Shown here piece after piece: positions 24,521-35,640 of a DNA stretch of 64,000 bases (within the stretch, counting starts at the first letter, position 1; every line of letters begins with the position of its first letter). Where the stretch lies: assembly GCA_947034885.2 (NCBI GenBank), contig OX344755.2, positions 5,892,501 to 5,956,500 of the forward strand, written 5' to 3'. This DNA is from Thuidium tamariscinum. Its lineage: Eukaryota; Streptophyta; Bryopsida; Hypnales; Thuidiaceae. Both the position numbers and the translations under genes were made by a program. The notes below the pieces were generated by a model. It worked only from the letters and a program-made list of their open reading frames with translations, made no database searches and had not been told where the DNA came from.

Positions 24521-24765
24521 CATGATTCCGAATGCAACAAACGATGGTGGCAACAACTGTTCAACAAATTTGGCAATCACACTTCGAGACCTTTCAGATC
24601 GTCAACTGAGACTCCTTCCCTCGTAAGAAGCCTCTTGATGGAGGAATGAATAAAGATAGGGCACTCTTCAAAATCAGCGTTCAACTCATCCTCGCTAGGG
24701 AACAATTTCGAATCCAAAATGAGGCAGCGCAGCTTCTTTTGGTCGACACCACGCTGAGGATACAA
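24521..24765 (-). pseudogene. Unidentified captured exon upstream of the PRP31 piece
   Basis: A minus-strand frame reads KKLRCLILDSKLFPSEDEL, then ECPIFIHSSIKRLLTREG and VDDLKGLEV, and looks strongly coding. In a shifted frame the next bases read RSVIAKFVEQLLPPSFVAFG and end ATG|GTACGC, a usable donor at 24520. The following PRP31 exon starts in the matching phase, so splicing could fuse the two. I do not recognise the protein family. The apparent frame change near 24580 suggests decay. It belongs to the cargo of CACTA-3. Confidence 0.5.
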
Positions 24766-25288
24766 GCCTTAAGGTCGAGTGTAGTGCTCATCAATATTCG
24801 CGCACCGTCGAGTAATTATGTTCCCATGGCTTGTTATGGGACCTCCAAAGGAAAACAAGCAGCGTTCCCAATGTAGGGAACGATGGCGTCCTTGGGGACC
24901 CGTAACAAGACGTGTGGGCCCTAGACTCTAAACCCTAAATACACTTGAAGCGTAAATCTGACAGATAATCCATGACAGATAATCCATGCCTGCATAATGT
25001 AGTACTTTCAACGGATATAGTCCAGATCGTCCAAATCGTTCTGCCTCAAAAGAATGACAGTAAACCTTCGATAAATTAACCCTTAATATGACTTACTCAT
25101 ATCTGTTTGTCAATAAACATATAGGCAATATAAGAAATAAACAGATTCGGGAATCTTCCGTCCATATTCAGTCCAAGAAGTGGAACATACTTTTTTGTGG
25201 TCAGTAACAAGCATAAACGCTCAAACTTTGCATCAAAATCCTTACCCAGCTAACGTTTCGAACTTGCATGCCAAAATTTCACCCCGCT

Positions 25289-28200
25289 CTAACATGTCAT
25301 GATAATCGTTTGCTCCGGAATATCCCTCGAATCTGAATTTTCCAAACCAGTACCATCTGCTCGATTAACAGCAGTAGGATGATCTTCAATAACTCCAAAA
25401 ATGTAAGATTCAATTGCAAGGTCTTTAGCACCCTCGCTATTTTCAACAGTGTGCAATGCCATGCCCGCTTCGACTTGCCATGATTCTCCAGCGACATGTT
25501 GTATGACAGCTGCACTTGAAGTGGTTTCTAAATCGCTCAGTATCTCTACGTTGCTCTGTAATGCATCGCCTACAGGACTGTCTCTCATTTTAAGACCCTC
25601 ATTAGTCTTTAAACAATTATCACTCTACTTTCCATCATCAGAGTCACAACCAGCATCTTGCTTTCCCGCATGCTCTACACTCATCGCCTCAGATTCAACA
25701 TCCTTCGATTGACCACTTTCAACGAAGTCTACCACATCTCTTTCTTCGGAGACCGTATTATTCTTCGCCTCTTGCTGTACAGTAGTATTTACCATAGAAA
25801 CAGCCTCCTAAGACAAGACCTCGTGAGTTGGATCACTCTTTGAATGTGGATCCTTAAGTGGACGCTTGCTGTCCATTTCAAGTCCATCTTAAAGATTACT
25901 CCCTTTTAAGACTTCACTCTCATAAAATGCATAAGCTGCAGGCTTCTCCCATGTTGTTTCACCGGTAACCTTGTTCCAGTAGTAATACTCAGAAGTCTCT
26001 TTAAGCAAAACTGATTCCCACTCGCATAATATTTCCATCTCTTTCGTATCCACCTCTACAAAAGGTACCCAATCCAACGAAGACACGAAAATCAGTAATT
26101 AGTTCAGGAGCACTAACATGCAACTATGTTAACAAACAGAGAAGGAAAGGTATTCTTACAAACGTACAACTAGGGACTACGTGATCCAACCATGATATGT
26201 CACTCCGAGACCTCAAATCCACCCTTCTGTGTTACAGAAAACTTTGTACCTTGTGCAAGGTTGGCTTGTTTGGCACCTTCAGACCCCGTAGGCCCGTATC
26301 ATCTTTATGATGAATACTCTCATCCTTCAAAAGACCGCTCGTTTCTAGGTCAGCAAGAAAATCGGCCACCTTCAAAACAAAAACACAAAATGTCAAACTA
26401 AGTCGGAAGTCAATTTAATTTGGTTTAGACTCCAACTACAGAAAAAGATATCGACTGCGTTGCGCCATAAGTCCTAGCTTTAATAAAACCTATTTAACAG
26501 TAGGCAGCACATTAACTCTGAAGCGCGCCGACGTCCATATTCTGGACGATGAACAGAGGGCTTCAAGGCCCTAATTCATCCAATTAACTTCTCATTTATC
26601 AAATGTAATACTTGAATTTAGAAAAGACAACCTTCTTTAATGACCAAATTCATTAAATTCTGGAAAATGACATATATGTACAAAGCTATAAGCGAAAATG
26701 TGCAAAAATTCAAAAAAGAATTGAGATGCTTAAGGATTAAATGCTAGCATAGGGTACCTGCTCATCCACTCGACCCACAACAGCGACAGCAGGAAAACCT
26801 CCACTCGAGCCATTTGCGAGCGCTTTCTCTTGTTCTTCGTCTTCATCACTGTATTGACCCAAAAGTGACAGTGGATTTACCTGCACAGGGCCTGCACATT
26901 TGAAAGAGAATTGAGTAAGTAGACGCAACATCCAGGAAAAGTTGTTCCCCGAGTCTCTTCCGCCTCTACTTGGGGAACCTCAACTCACCACCAACCTTAG
27001 ATTTAAGTTAGCACAAAGGAGAGAGGCTCTGAAGAGACCCCTAACCTTTGGTTGCATAACACCACAATAGAGATGATAGGAAAAGGGGGAGGATATGACA
27101 AACCAAATAAGCTAGAAACATACAAACCGAGTGCTGCCGATCTGCAAATCTCCACCCGCGCAATCCAGCTGGCACCACAAATGACAAAGAAGAAGAGGCT
27201 CAACAATATCTGATTCAAAGTCCCTCCAGAGCGAGGAAGGCCCGCTTCCAACAAAAGCACTCGGAGCCAGCTAGAGGCCTCATATTCACTCTCAAGTTTC
27301 CAGACCATTTTCGGCTGAACCAAGTTTGTACAAAGTAGAATGCCTCGAGAAAAAAATGCCCTAGCAGAAAAACTATCGATTGCAGGACCACCATGAAGGT
27401 TGGCCCGGTGAACCCACCTGGTAGCGCATGCGGAGAAAGTCTTTCATCGCTTTCAACACTAGTCTTTTCACCTCCTTCCTTCGTCGTCGAACTGACATTC
27501 ATATTCATCTCTGCAAGACTGTCCGATCTCCAAATATAAGAAAATATACGCAAACCCTAGTACATAAGGAGAAGGTGTTGGGAACAGACTCGAACCTAGC
27601 AGAGATCCAATCAGGAACATAGAAAATGCTAGAATGCAAATAATTATTGCGATAACAAACATTGAGCCAATCGAGATCACCTGTTCCTTTCAACCTCGAT
27701 AATCTACCACCACCAGCTAGCACGACGTGAAAATTCAGGTAAACTATATCAAAGAGATGCATGATTCCAGCAACGACTCTGCAAAGTCGCGACCTCTCAA
27801 TAATCACTTATATACTCTAAAATCCAATAAGAATAATATAAGATCAAACACATAATCGTGAAGCAAAAATATTCTGAGATGAAGAAACTAGACTTCAACA
27901 AAGAAAGAGACTTTACACACTTTTGTCCGAAAAGAAAATAGTAACTACAACATCTAACTAATCTGGGCTAAAATCCAACAACATCAAATTTTGAATGCAT
28001 TTTAGCCGAGCACACTAATATAAAATTGCATACACTAGAAAATGCAGCAGCGTACTGAGATTCAACAAACACAGAAAACCCTAACCAAAACAATAACAAA
28101 TGATACATTGTAAAATTCGCGAAATTGCACAAATTCGCAGCAAAAGAACACGAATCAAAACATAGCGAAAGTGAAAATGAAAACAACAACAAAGCAAGTA

Positions 28201-28476
28201 ATTCAGCACAATTCCCTCGGAAAAAAATTTACGTAACTCAAGCGTTTCAAGAGCTAAGATCCAACAACATCCAAAAAACGGAAAAACTAATCAAATTCAG
28301 CAAGCAACTACCGGGCAAAAACAAAAGCAGAAAAATAACCCAAAACTCATTCTAATTACGAGCGGAGCAAGATCCAACACTAAAATTCAGACCATTCAAC
28401 CTCCAAGGAACAGAATTGAAGCCAAGTCCGAGCAGAAAGCTTAAGGGAAAGACGACGGATACGAACCTTCAACCAT
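25289..28476 (-). pseudogene. Captured 5' part of a WW-domain FNBP4-like gene
   Basis: Plant formin-binding-protein-4-like proteins are nuclear WW-domain proteins of poorly known function. Exons can be placed with GT-AG borders and matching phase: 28476-28467 (start ATG in a GCCATGG context, MVEG), 26891-26758 (NPLSLLGQYSDEDEE), 26369-26250 (VADFLADLETSGLLKDES) and 26053 onward. The last contains a WW domain, from CEWESVLL through EYYYWNKVTGETTWEKP. The final exon continues in one frame to 25289 but has three in-frame stops, at about 25889 (TAA), 25799 (TAG) and 25631 (TAG). The large first intron (28466-26892) is retained. The C-terminal half of the gene is missing. The four upstream exons are clean, so a short WW protein could still be made; as cargo of CACTA-3 it is best called a pseudogene. 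Confidence 0.72.
26892..28466 (-). other. Retained first intron of the captured FNBP4-like fragment
   Basis: It is bounded by GAAG|GTTCGT and AATGTGCAG|GCC on the minus strand. The open frames inside it, on both strands, show no family resemblance and are ordinary intron sequence. Confidence 0.6.
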
Positions 28477-28856
28477 GGCGACCTCGTCGTGGCAGCCCTC
28501 AACCCTTCGTTCTCAAGCTGCGCTTGACGACTTGCGCGAGATGATGGACACCCGTCAGCCTCCTCCTCCACTTCCTCCGCTCATTTGAGAGCCTTACCGG
28601 GCCAGTACAGCTTCGTCTGGGCAATCTTCAGAGAGCAAACACAAAAACCCTAAACCAGCCCATTCTCGAAGTTTCCGGTTCAAGGTCTGCGCCGCAATTC
28701 GAGTCATTGGAGTGTAAGCGTCTAGCAAGGGCCCATAAAAATATGTTGCGAACATTGACAGAGTTCACAACTAAATGTGTATATGGACATTGCAGTATAC
28801 AAATCAACAAAAAAGTGTTAAGTTTTTGTTGATTTAGACACCATTTTCTAGTAGTG

Positions 28857-29561
28857 CATCAAAGTACAAGGATCTTGTCAATTGCAACAAGTACATGGAG
28901 CTCATAAACTTCAAATTCCATGGCATTTGACAATTGACATGAAAACAATAGAATGCCTTTTTGAAGCAAAGAAGATTGCTTGTTGCTTGCATGAATTAAG
29001 GCAATCATTGAAGAGCCTTCTCTTTGTTTTGTGTGCCCAAATCTTGAAAGCTCTATTGCTTGCTATAGCATCTCAATTTTGATTTTGCTTGTAGTTGTTG
29101 TTTCACATGACTATATTTGTCATTTTTTTAATATTTTAGAGAATTTGGATGTTTCGTTTTGCATCCATCGTTCATTAATTTGCACTCATATTTACAAAGA
29201 TGTAGAAGTTGTAGATCTTTCTATTTGAAGAACCAAATGTTGTTGGATAGTATATTTGCGAATTTTGATGGGTGTGCAAATAAAATTTGATCTTCTTTGA
29301 ATCCTTTGGTATTTTGAAAAGACTCATAGCTTTGAAACATGATATGAGTTTTTGTATAGTTTTTTAGTGAATATTTCATGATTTTGAGTGAAGTATGAGA
29401 AGACTTTTTTGGGCCAAGGATGAAAGAGTGAAGGCTATGTTGCAATATTTTTTGCTTCTTCGTAGAATATGGATTGTTTTTGCAACATGTGATCTTATTT
29501 TTATCTTATTGATTAAGTAGCTCTTGTATTCCAATTGTAAGACATTCTACTTTTGTTAATA
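28857..29561 (+). repeat. TNL 3'-flank segment, copy A part 2
   Basis: It is the continuation of 21172-21892 and matches 53687-54385 in copy B and 32904-33600 in segment C. A frame at about 29031-29228 (ILENLDVSFCIH) is similar in copies A and B but broken in C and has no known domain. The segment stops where CACTA-4 begins and does not resume after it. Confidence 0.8.
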
Positions 29562-30959
29562 CACTAGTAGAAAATCCTGTCCAGATCAACAGAAAACCAA
29601 CTGATTTTTGTTGTTTTTTGTTGTTTTTTGTTGAATGGAGCACTGCACGGACTATTTGTAAACATCAACAGAACAAGCTGTCATTTTCTGTTGATTCGAG
29701 TAATGCGATGACCAAATCAACAAAATTTTGTTGTTTTTGACTCTTTTAAGAATCTTTTAGGAATCTTTTAGGAATCTTCTAGGAATCTTTAAAAATCTTT
29801 AGGAATCTTTAGGAATTTTTAGAAAATAGGAATTTTTAGGAATTTTTAAGAATCTTTAGGAATCTTTTGAATTGTGATGGAATCTAGTGGAATGTGATGG
29901 AATCTAATAGAATGTAATGAATGTGATGAAATGAAAGTTTATATCTTCTTCTAAAATCTTGTATATTCTGTAGGAATTTTTAAATTCTACTTGTCACATC
30001 AACAATAAGTTTAGAATAATTTGGAATGTTTAGAGAATGTAGCAAAAGGGAAGGTTAGCACATTGATGTTGATAAACTAATGAACTTCACAATATTTAAA
30101 TATGCTTTGAAGCTATTTTCAAGTTTAAAATAGGCCCTTTCTGGTGCAATCTTTGTCGCATATATCTTTTGTGAAATTCTTACCAAAGTTGTATGCACTT
30201 CAAATACAAAATGCATAAAATTTCAATCCAATTGATTCAATTTGTAATTAAAAATTTTGTTTTAAAAACTCTATATATTCTTTTGAGTTATAAATAGTTT
30301 GGATAATTGTAGCAAGTAGATTCAATTAAGTGGTCAAAAATTCTTCATACTACATACTTTGAACTATATTATTAACATAAGCCCAAAATTTGAATTACAT
30401 ACAAGTATAAAATTTTATCTTACTATCATTTTGAGAAATATTCAAATTAAAACAACAAAATTGAAATTCTATGCAATGAAAGTATTTTTTTTCAACTTAA
30501 TCATTTACAATTCAATGTTTTTCTTAACTCAGCAGACTTTGGACGTCATTTACACATAGAAAATCATCTTTTTCTAAAAAAGTTTGCACTAAGAAAAGTT
30601 GGGCAATGAAGTTAACTTTCACCTCCAAAAATCCGTTTCAGATTTTGAGCCTTCAATCAAAAGTTATGCACAAAGTTCAGAGAGAGGTTGGAAGGAAATG
30701 TTTTTTGACATTTTCAAACATCCACTCTGAATTTTGTTCAGCTGCCCGAATATTTTGGGCAGGGTTTGAAAAAATTTCAGTTGCTCGGATGTTTCAGGCA
30801 GCTGAAAAAAATTTGAAAATTTTTGGGAAAAAAAAGTGTCCAAAACAACAAAAGGAATAACAATTTTCTGTTGGTTTCTATTGATGATCAACTTGACCAA
30901 ATCAACAAAAAATGATCAACAGTTTTCAGTTGATTTTAATCCTGAATTTTCTACTAGTG
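29562..30959. mobile_element. CACTA-4: small CACTA element of the CACTA-3 family
   Basis: The left end is CACTAGTAGAAAATCC and the complement of the right end is CACTAGTAGAAAATTC. Subterminal regions repeat ATCAACA(A)AAA and TTGTTGATTT motifs shared with CACTA-3, so both probably used one transposase. The flanking triplets are ATA and ACA, not a perfect duplication. The interior has an AGGAATCTTT minisatellite and no recognisable gene. Confidence 0.82.
29741..29872. repeat. AGGAATCTTT minisatellite
   Basis: About a dozen degenerate units of 9-12 bases of type TTTTAGGAATC / TTTAGGAATCT run in tandem just inside the left end of CACTA-4. Confidence 0.8.
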
Positions 30960-32160
30960 ACAATTACAGTCAAATGAGACGGAGTTCAACCAATTTTCCA
31001 TCATGCATGGTAGGAAGAGTTTTTGCTGATCATCTCTGATCAAGCTCCATGAATTTAGATTATTTCTTTGATGATGGCTTTGCATGACTATTTGAACTAC
31101 AAATGCGATTTAGAAATTGAGAACCATTGCACATGTTCAATTGACGAACAGATTGATCTGCACCTGGAGCTTCACAAGAACTAACTTAGCTGAAGTTTCC
31201 GGAAAGTTGGTTTCATTTTTGTCAAAAAAAAAATTTCCAAAAGTTATCTGGAATGATGAGAATGTGATCAAAACAAACAGAATATAAACCACAGTGATGC
31301 ATCACCTGAGCTTCTTTGTTTAACCCTCAAAGAATGGAAAGCATGCATTCTAATATTGTGTGACATGATCTATTTTGAATAAGCCAAATATACTCATTGG
31401 AAGTCGCAGTACTTGAGAAGATCTCCCCTTTCTACTCCTAATGCTAAAGATAAATAGTTACACTTCTACCCTATTTGAGATTAATCCTTAAATGTTGATA
31501 AGGATGTTTTGTGTCAAGTGAATGATGAAGAATTGTTCCTTATAGGACATTATAATGTTCTAAGTGTTGAAGGCTATGTAGAGGGTTCCAAGCTATGTGT
31601 TTTCACCTTGGAGGGCACACTCAATGTATCTACAATAGATCACATGCAAACAAGTGATTTTTTGATCCCTTATATACTTTCTAATAAACTATAATTTCAA
31701 CCTATAGTCCTATAATTTTGAGCTTGGTCCAAAAATGACTATAAATTTCTATTGCCAAAAATACCCAATTCAAAGAACATACAAAATGATATCTAGAATA
31801 GGTTGAAAAATGAACTGAAATGACACAGTTTTCAACTCAAATATTCATTGAGAATACATAGAGATGACCATAGCATCAATAATCAAGAAAAATAAACTTT
31901 CAATAGAGAGTTTTAAAAAAAAAATTTGTAACTAATTATATTTGATAGATAAAATATTAATAATTCCAAACCTAAACTTTCAAAGTAGCAAAATCTATTC
32001 ATATTTTTTTTATTTCCTTTTATTTGAACTTGAAGACATAAAATAGGAGGTTTAAAATTTGTTTGCATGTGATCTATTGTAGATACATTAAGTGAACTCC
32101 TCAAGGTCTTTACAAGAAGTTCAAGAGTTTTGGGAATAAAGTAGATTATCCCATTATGGT
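30960..32160. other. Non-coding stretch containing an inverted copy of a CACTA-1 interior sequence
   Basis: The first ~40 bases match 35240-35280 at the end of segment C. Positions about 31640-31930 are, in reverse complement, similar to 3180-3500 inside CACTA-1 (shared landmarks TTATTGATGC, ATGGTCATCT, AAATTATAGTTTATTA). No gene is recognisable. Confidence 0.6.
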
Positions 32161-32510
32161 GGAGGGTACCCATAACCAATCAAATAAGCACATCTACACA
32201 TAATTTGGATTATGCAAAGCAAAGCAAATATTATCACAATTGTATTGATAAAAATGATAAGAATTGCAAAAAATTATGGTAGTTCTATCTTTTGAATTGA
32301 AATTACTATGAACTCTAGAAGTCCAAAGTTGGACTTGATCCATGACCAACATCTAGAGTCATCTAATTTCAACCATTCAAGACCTATTTTCCCACTCATT
32401 GTTTCCTATTGTCTAGCTCTCTTATGTATCATTAACATATTGGTCCAAACCTTAAGAAAGTATAAAGACATGTATTCCAAAGAGAAAATGGAAATTTAAT
32501 TTAAATTGGT
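32160..32510 (+). repeat. Dispersed repeat R1, copy a
   Basis: About 350 bases with landmarks TACCCATAACCAAT, AAGCAAATATTATCACAATT, AAATTACTATGAA, ACCAACATCTAGAGTCA and ATTCCAAAGAGAAAATG. They match R1b (35280-35640) in the same orientation and R1c (42790-43135) in reverse. No terminal repeats or target duplications were found; the short frame it holds is not a known protein. Confidence 0.75.
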
Positions 32511-35280
32511 CCATGTTCTTGTCATATTATTTGGTTCTTTGTAGGAAGTGGAATAATTGAAATAGTTGCAATGCTCTTTAGTCTTTATTAGTTTTATTAG
32601 GGTGAATTGCAATAGACGGAACTTGAGTTCAACAAGTTTGTCGATCTCTACAAGGCAACATTGTTTTGGACCTTGTATTTAAATTCTAAAATCCTAAACC
32701 ATTGAATTGTACATCAAATAAGGATTGGTTTTGGCTAAAATTAGGTTTGAAGCCTTAGTAGTAGATTCAAGTTAATTATCATGCTTGAGTACAAACCGAT
32801 GTGGTTACAAATCTTAGAACATTTAAGTTTGTGCTTACAATCACTCTACAAAAACTATTTTTAGAAAAAGTATATGCTTTGGCACAAGCAAGATTCTTGC
32901 TTCCATCTAAGTACAAGGAGCTTGTCAATTGCAACAAGTTCATGGAATTCATAAACTTCAAATCCCATGGCATTTGGCAATTGACATGAAAACAATAGAA
33001 TGCCTTTTCAAAGCAAAGTAGACTATTTGGTGCTTGCATAAACAAGGCAATCATTGGAGAGCCTTCTCTTTGTTTGATGTGCCCAAATCTTGAAATTAAA
33101 GCACTATTGCTTGTTGTAGCATCTCAATTTTGATTTTGTTTGTAGTTGCTGTTTTGCATCACTATGCTTGTCATTGCTTCAACAATTTAGAGAATTTGGG
33201 TGCTTCTTTTTGAGTCCGTCTTTCATTAATTTGCTCTCATATTTACAAAGATGTAGAACTTGCAAATCTTTCTATTTCAAGAATTACACATTGTTGGATA
33301 GTATATTTGCAAGTTTTGATGGGCTTGCAAATAAAATTTGATCCACTTTGAATTCTTTGGCATTTTAAAAGGATCCATAGCTTTGAAACATGATTTGAGA
33401 TTTTGTATAGTTTTTTGGTGAGTATTTAATGATTTTGAGTGAAGTATGACGAGACTTTTGTGGGACAAGAATGAAAGAGTGAAGGCTAAATTGCAATATC
33501 TTTTGGTTCTTCATAAAATATGGATTGTTTTTGCAACATGTGATCTTATTTTTATCTTATTCATCAAGTAGCTCTTCTTTACTAATAGTAAGGCATTCCA
33601 CTTTGGTTGAAAAAAGTGGATTTGAAATGGAATTTTGGCATGAATCCTTTTGTTGAGATTTTCTGTCATTTAATAAGAATTTGTAGATTGATTCGTATTT
33701 TAAACTTTTCCAAACTAGAGTACAAACTAAATTTGACAAGCTTCATTTCATTAGTTGTACTCAGCTTTGGAAATATTAGAAAAGAAATAAGGCTTCAAAA
33801 GGGTTGCAAGTTATTTACAAGTTCTCAAACTTGGAAGCTCAAACTAAAAATATGTGGTATACGCCTTGGCAGCTTAGGTGGCTAGGACACTACTTTGATG
33901 TATTGAAGAATAAAAATCTATTTTTGTAAATTAAAAGTATGAAAATAAAAAAATAGCCAGGCTTGGCCGCCTGGCCTCCTGGCCTGTGAAGGTAGGTTGT
34001 CTGCCTATCTGGCTTGTCAAGATGGGCTGCCTCCTTCACCACCTAATGAATTTTTATTTTTATTTATTTTTTGTTTTAATTTCTTACATATTATTTGGTA
34101 TTCCCAGTATAGGGAACAAAGTTGAAGCCCCTCTTGAAGCTTCATTTTGCCTCTAATGGAACATTTTCACAGCTAAAACCACACTATACCTAGGGTAGGA
34201 CACTTTCCATTTTTTAATAACCTACGTGCGGCGGAATATAGGGTACATTTAAATAATCTTAGGTAAAATTTATAATAAATTTACATATAAAATAGGGGAC
34301 ATTAAAAAGGCAAAGTGTTTTTAAAAATAAAATAGGGATGATAATATGGCTGATTTTTCCGCTTTATGGTAAAATAGGGACTCTTTTAATGTTGCCACTT
34401 GCCAAGTAATGATTACAAGTAATTGATAGCCCCCCTAAAAATACCCCACCGCCGAACATGGGTCCCCCAAATATACAAGAAGTGTCCTTCTCGGGCACTA
34501 TACATATAGTGTAGCTATATCTTAAATATAGCATTTGCAATAATATATTTCATAGGCTTCACTTTTCACTTTCAACCAAGATGTTAGTTTATGTTGTCTC
34601 CAAGATGAGGTTTGCGCATGCAAAACTTCACTGGCAAAAGGAAGTTCTCTATGTTGGCCATCTTAGGTGTTGCCAAGCACAAATTTAAAGTTTGGATATT
34701 TGTGTAAAAATTGTTGTCACCCAAAGCCTTCAAAGTTGAAAATGGAATCCCAAAGCTTTCAATTAATGGGTCTCATAAGTCATAAGTAGTGTGGAGAGCA
34801 ACAAGACCTTAGTTTTTGAACTTTCATTACAAGCCCCTACTCATTTTTTTTTGTTAGTCCTTTTTCCTCAATCAGTGTGTGGTTGTTTTAAGAACATATA
34901 TTTGCATCTCTAGCAATATTAGAAAATTATAGATGAATCCATAATTCAATTTCTTTTCATAAATTTGTTAATTTATTCATAAAAATATTGAAATTTCTCA
35001 TTCTAAGGAGTCTCCAAAGTCCAGACCCTTCAGTCACTTGTCATTGCTGATACATTTTTTATTCTTATTTATTCTCAAGAAAGTGATGAACATATTTTAA
35101 GTTTGACAAATTACAAACCCATTTTAATTGACACCTCAACTGAATTCGCAACCCTCAGAAACTCAATTTGGGCTAAGAATGTTAAGCTTTGAAGCCCACA
35201 TTCTTCTCAGGAGACAGTGTGGCACTACATATCACAAAATCCTGAACACAATCACAGTCAAATGAGATGGAGTTCAGGGC
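32511..35280 (+). repeat. Segment C: third copy of the TNL 3' flank without a TNL gene
   Basis: From about 32511 it matches copy B from about 53297 to 55265, with the same order of small landmarks (CATCAAAGAAGGATTGG type, TTGCTTCCATC, AACCAAGATGTTAGTTTATG). It contains the CACTA-3 empty site at 32904-32906. Relative to copy B it has an insertion at about 33770-34150 that includes a GC-rich GGCCTGGC-like patch, and a small element at 34189-34496. It lies between two direct copies of R1. Confidence 0.75.
34189..34496. mobile_element. Small inverted-repeat DNA element (308 bp) in segment C
   Basis: It starts CCTAGGGTAGGACACTT and the complement of its right end starts GCCCGAGAAGGACACTT. It is flanked by ACTATA at 34183-34188 and 34497-34502. 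Copy B has a single GTACTATATGG at this place and lacks the element. Superfamily is uncertain from such short ends; a Mutator-like or unclassified MITE is possible. Confidence 0.55.
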
Positions 35281-35640
35281 TCCTACTATGATGGAAGTAC
35301 CCATAACCAATATAATAAGCAGATCTAGACATGATCTAGGGTAGTGCAAGGCAAAGCAAATATTATCACAATTGCATTGACAAAAATGATGGGGATTGCA
35401 AAAAATTTGGTAATTTTATCTCTTAAATTGAAATTACTATGAATTTTGAAAGGCAAAAGTTGGACTTGACCCATGACCAACATCTAGAGTCACCCAATTC
35501 TAATCATTCAAAAACTACTTTCCCACTCATTGCTTTCTACTTTCTTGCTCTCTTATATGTCATTAATGTATTGGTTCAAACCTTGAAAGAGTACAAAGAC
35601 ATGCATTCCAAGGAGAAAATGAAAATTTGTTTTAATTTTG
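35280..35640 (+). repeat. Dispersed repeat R1, copy b
   Basis: Direct copy of R1a, with the same landmarks and similar length, directly after segment C. R1a and R1b thus bracket segment C in the same orientation. Confidence 0.75.

Larger units (their letters stand above)
21893..28856. mobile_element. CACTA-3: gene-capturing CACTA transposon (Pack-type), 6964 bp
   Basis: The left end is CACTAGTAGAAAATT and the complement of the right end is CACTACTAGAAAATG, one mismatch in 14. The target duplication CAT is at 21890-21892 and 28857-28859. Two empty sites exist in this window: TNL-B flank (CAT at 53684-53686) and segment C (CAT at 32904-32906). Subterminal zones repeat GTGTTGATTTGGAC-type motifs, inverted at the right end, as in CACTA-4. 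No CACTA transposase is recognisable. Instead the interior carries pieces of host genes, all on the minus strand with GT-AG introns still present: an FNBP4-like 5' part, PRP31 ends, and others listed separately. Retained introns point to capture at DNA level, not through RNA. Confidence 0.93.

Noticed and set aside
29031-29228. A hydrophobic frame (ILENLDVSFCIH) similar in TNL 3' flanks A and B
   Set aside because: It is broken in segment C and has no known domain. Similarity follows from duplication alone.
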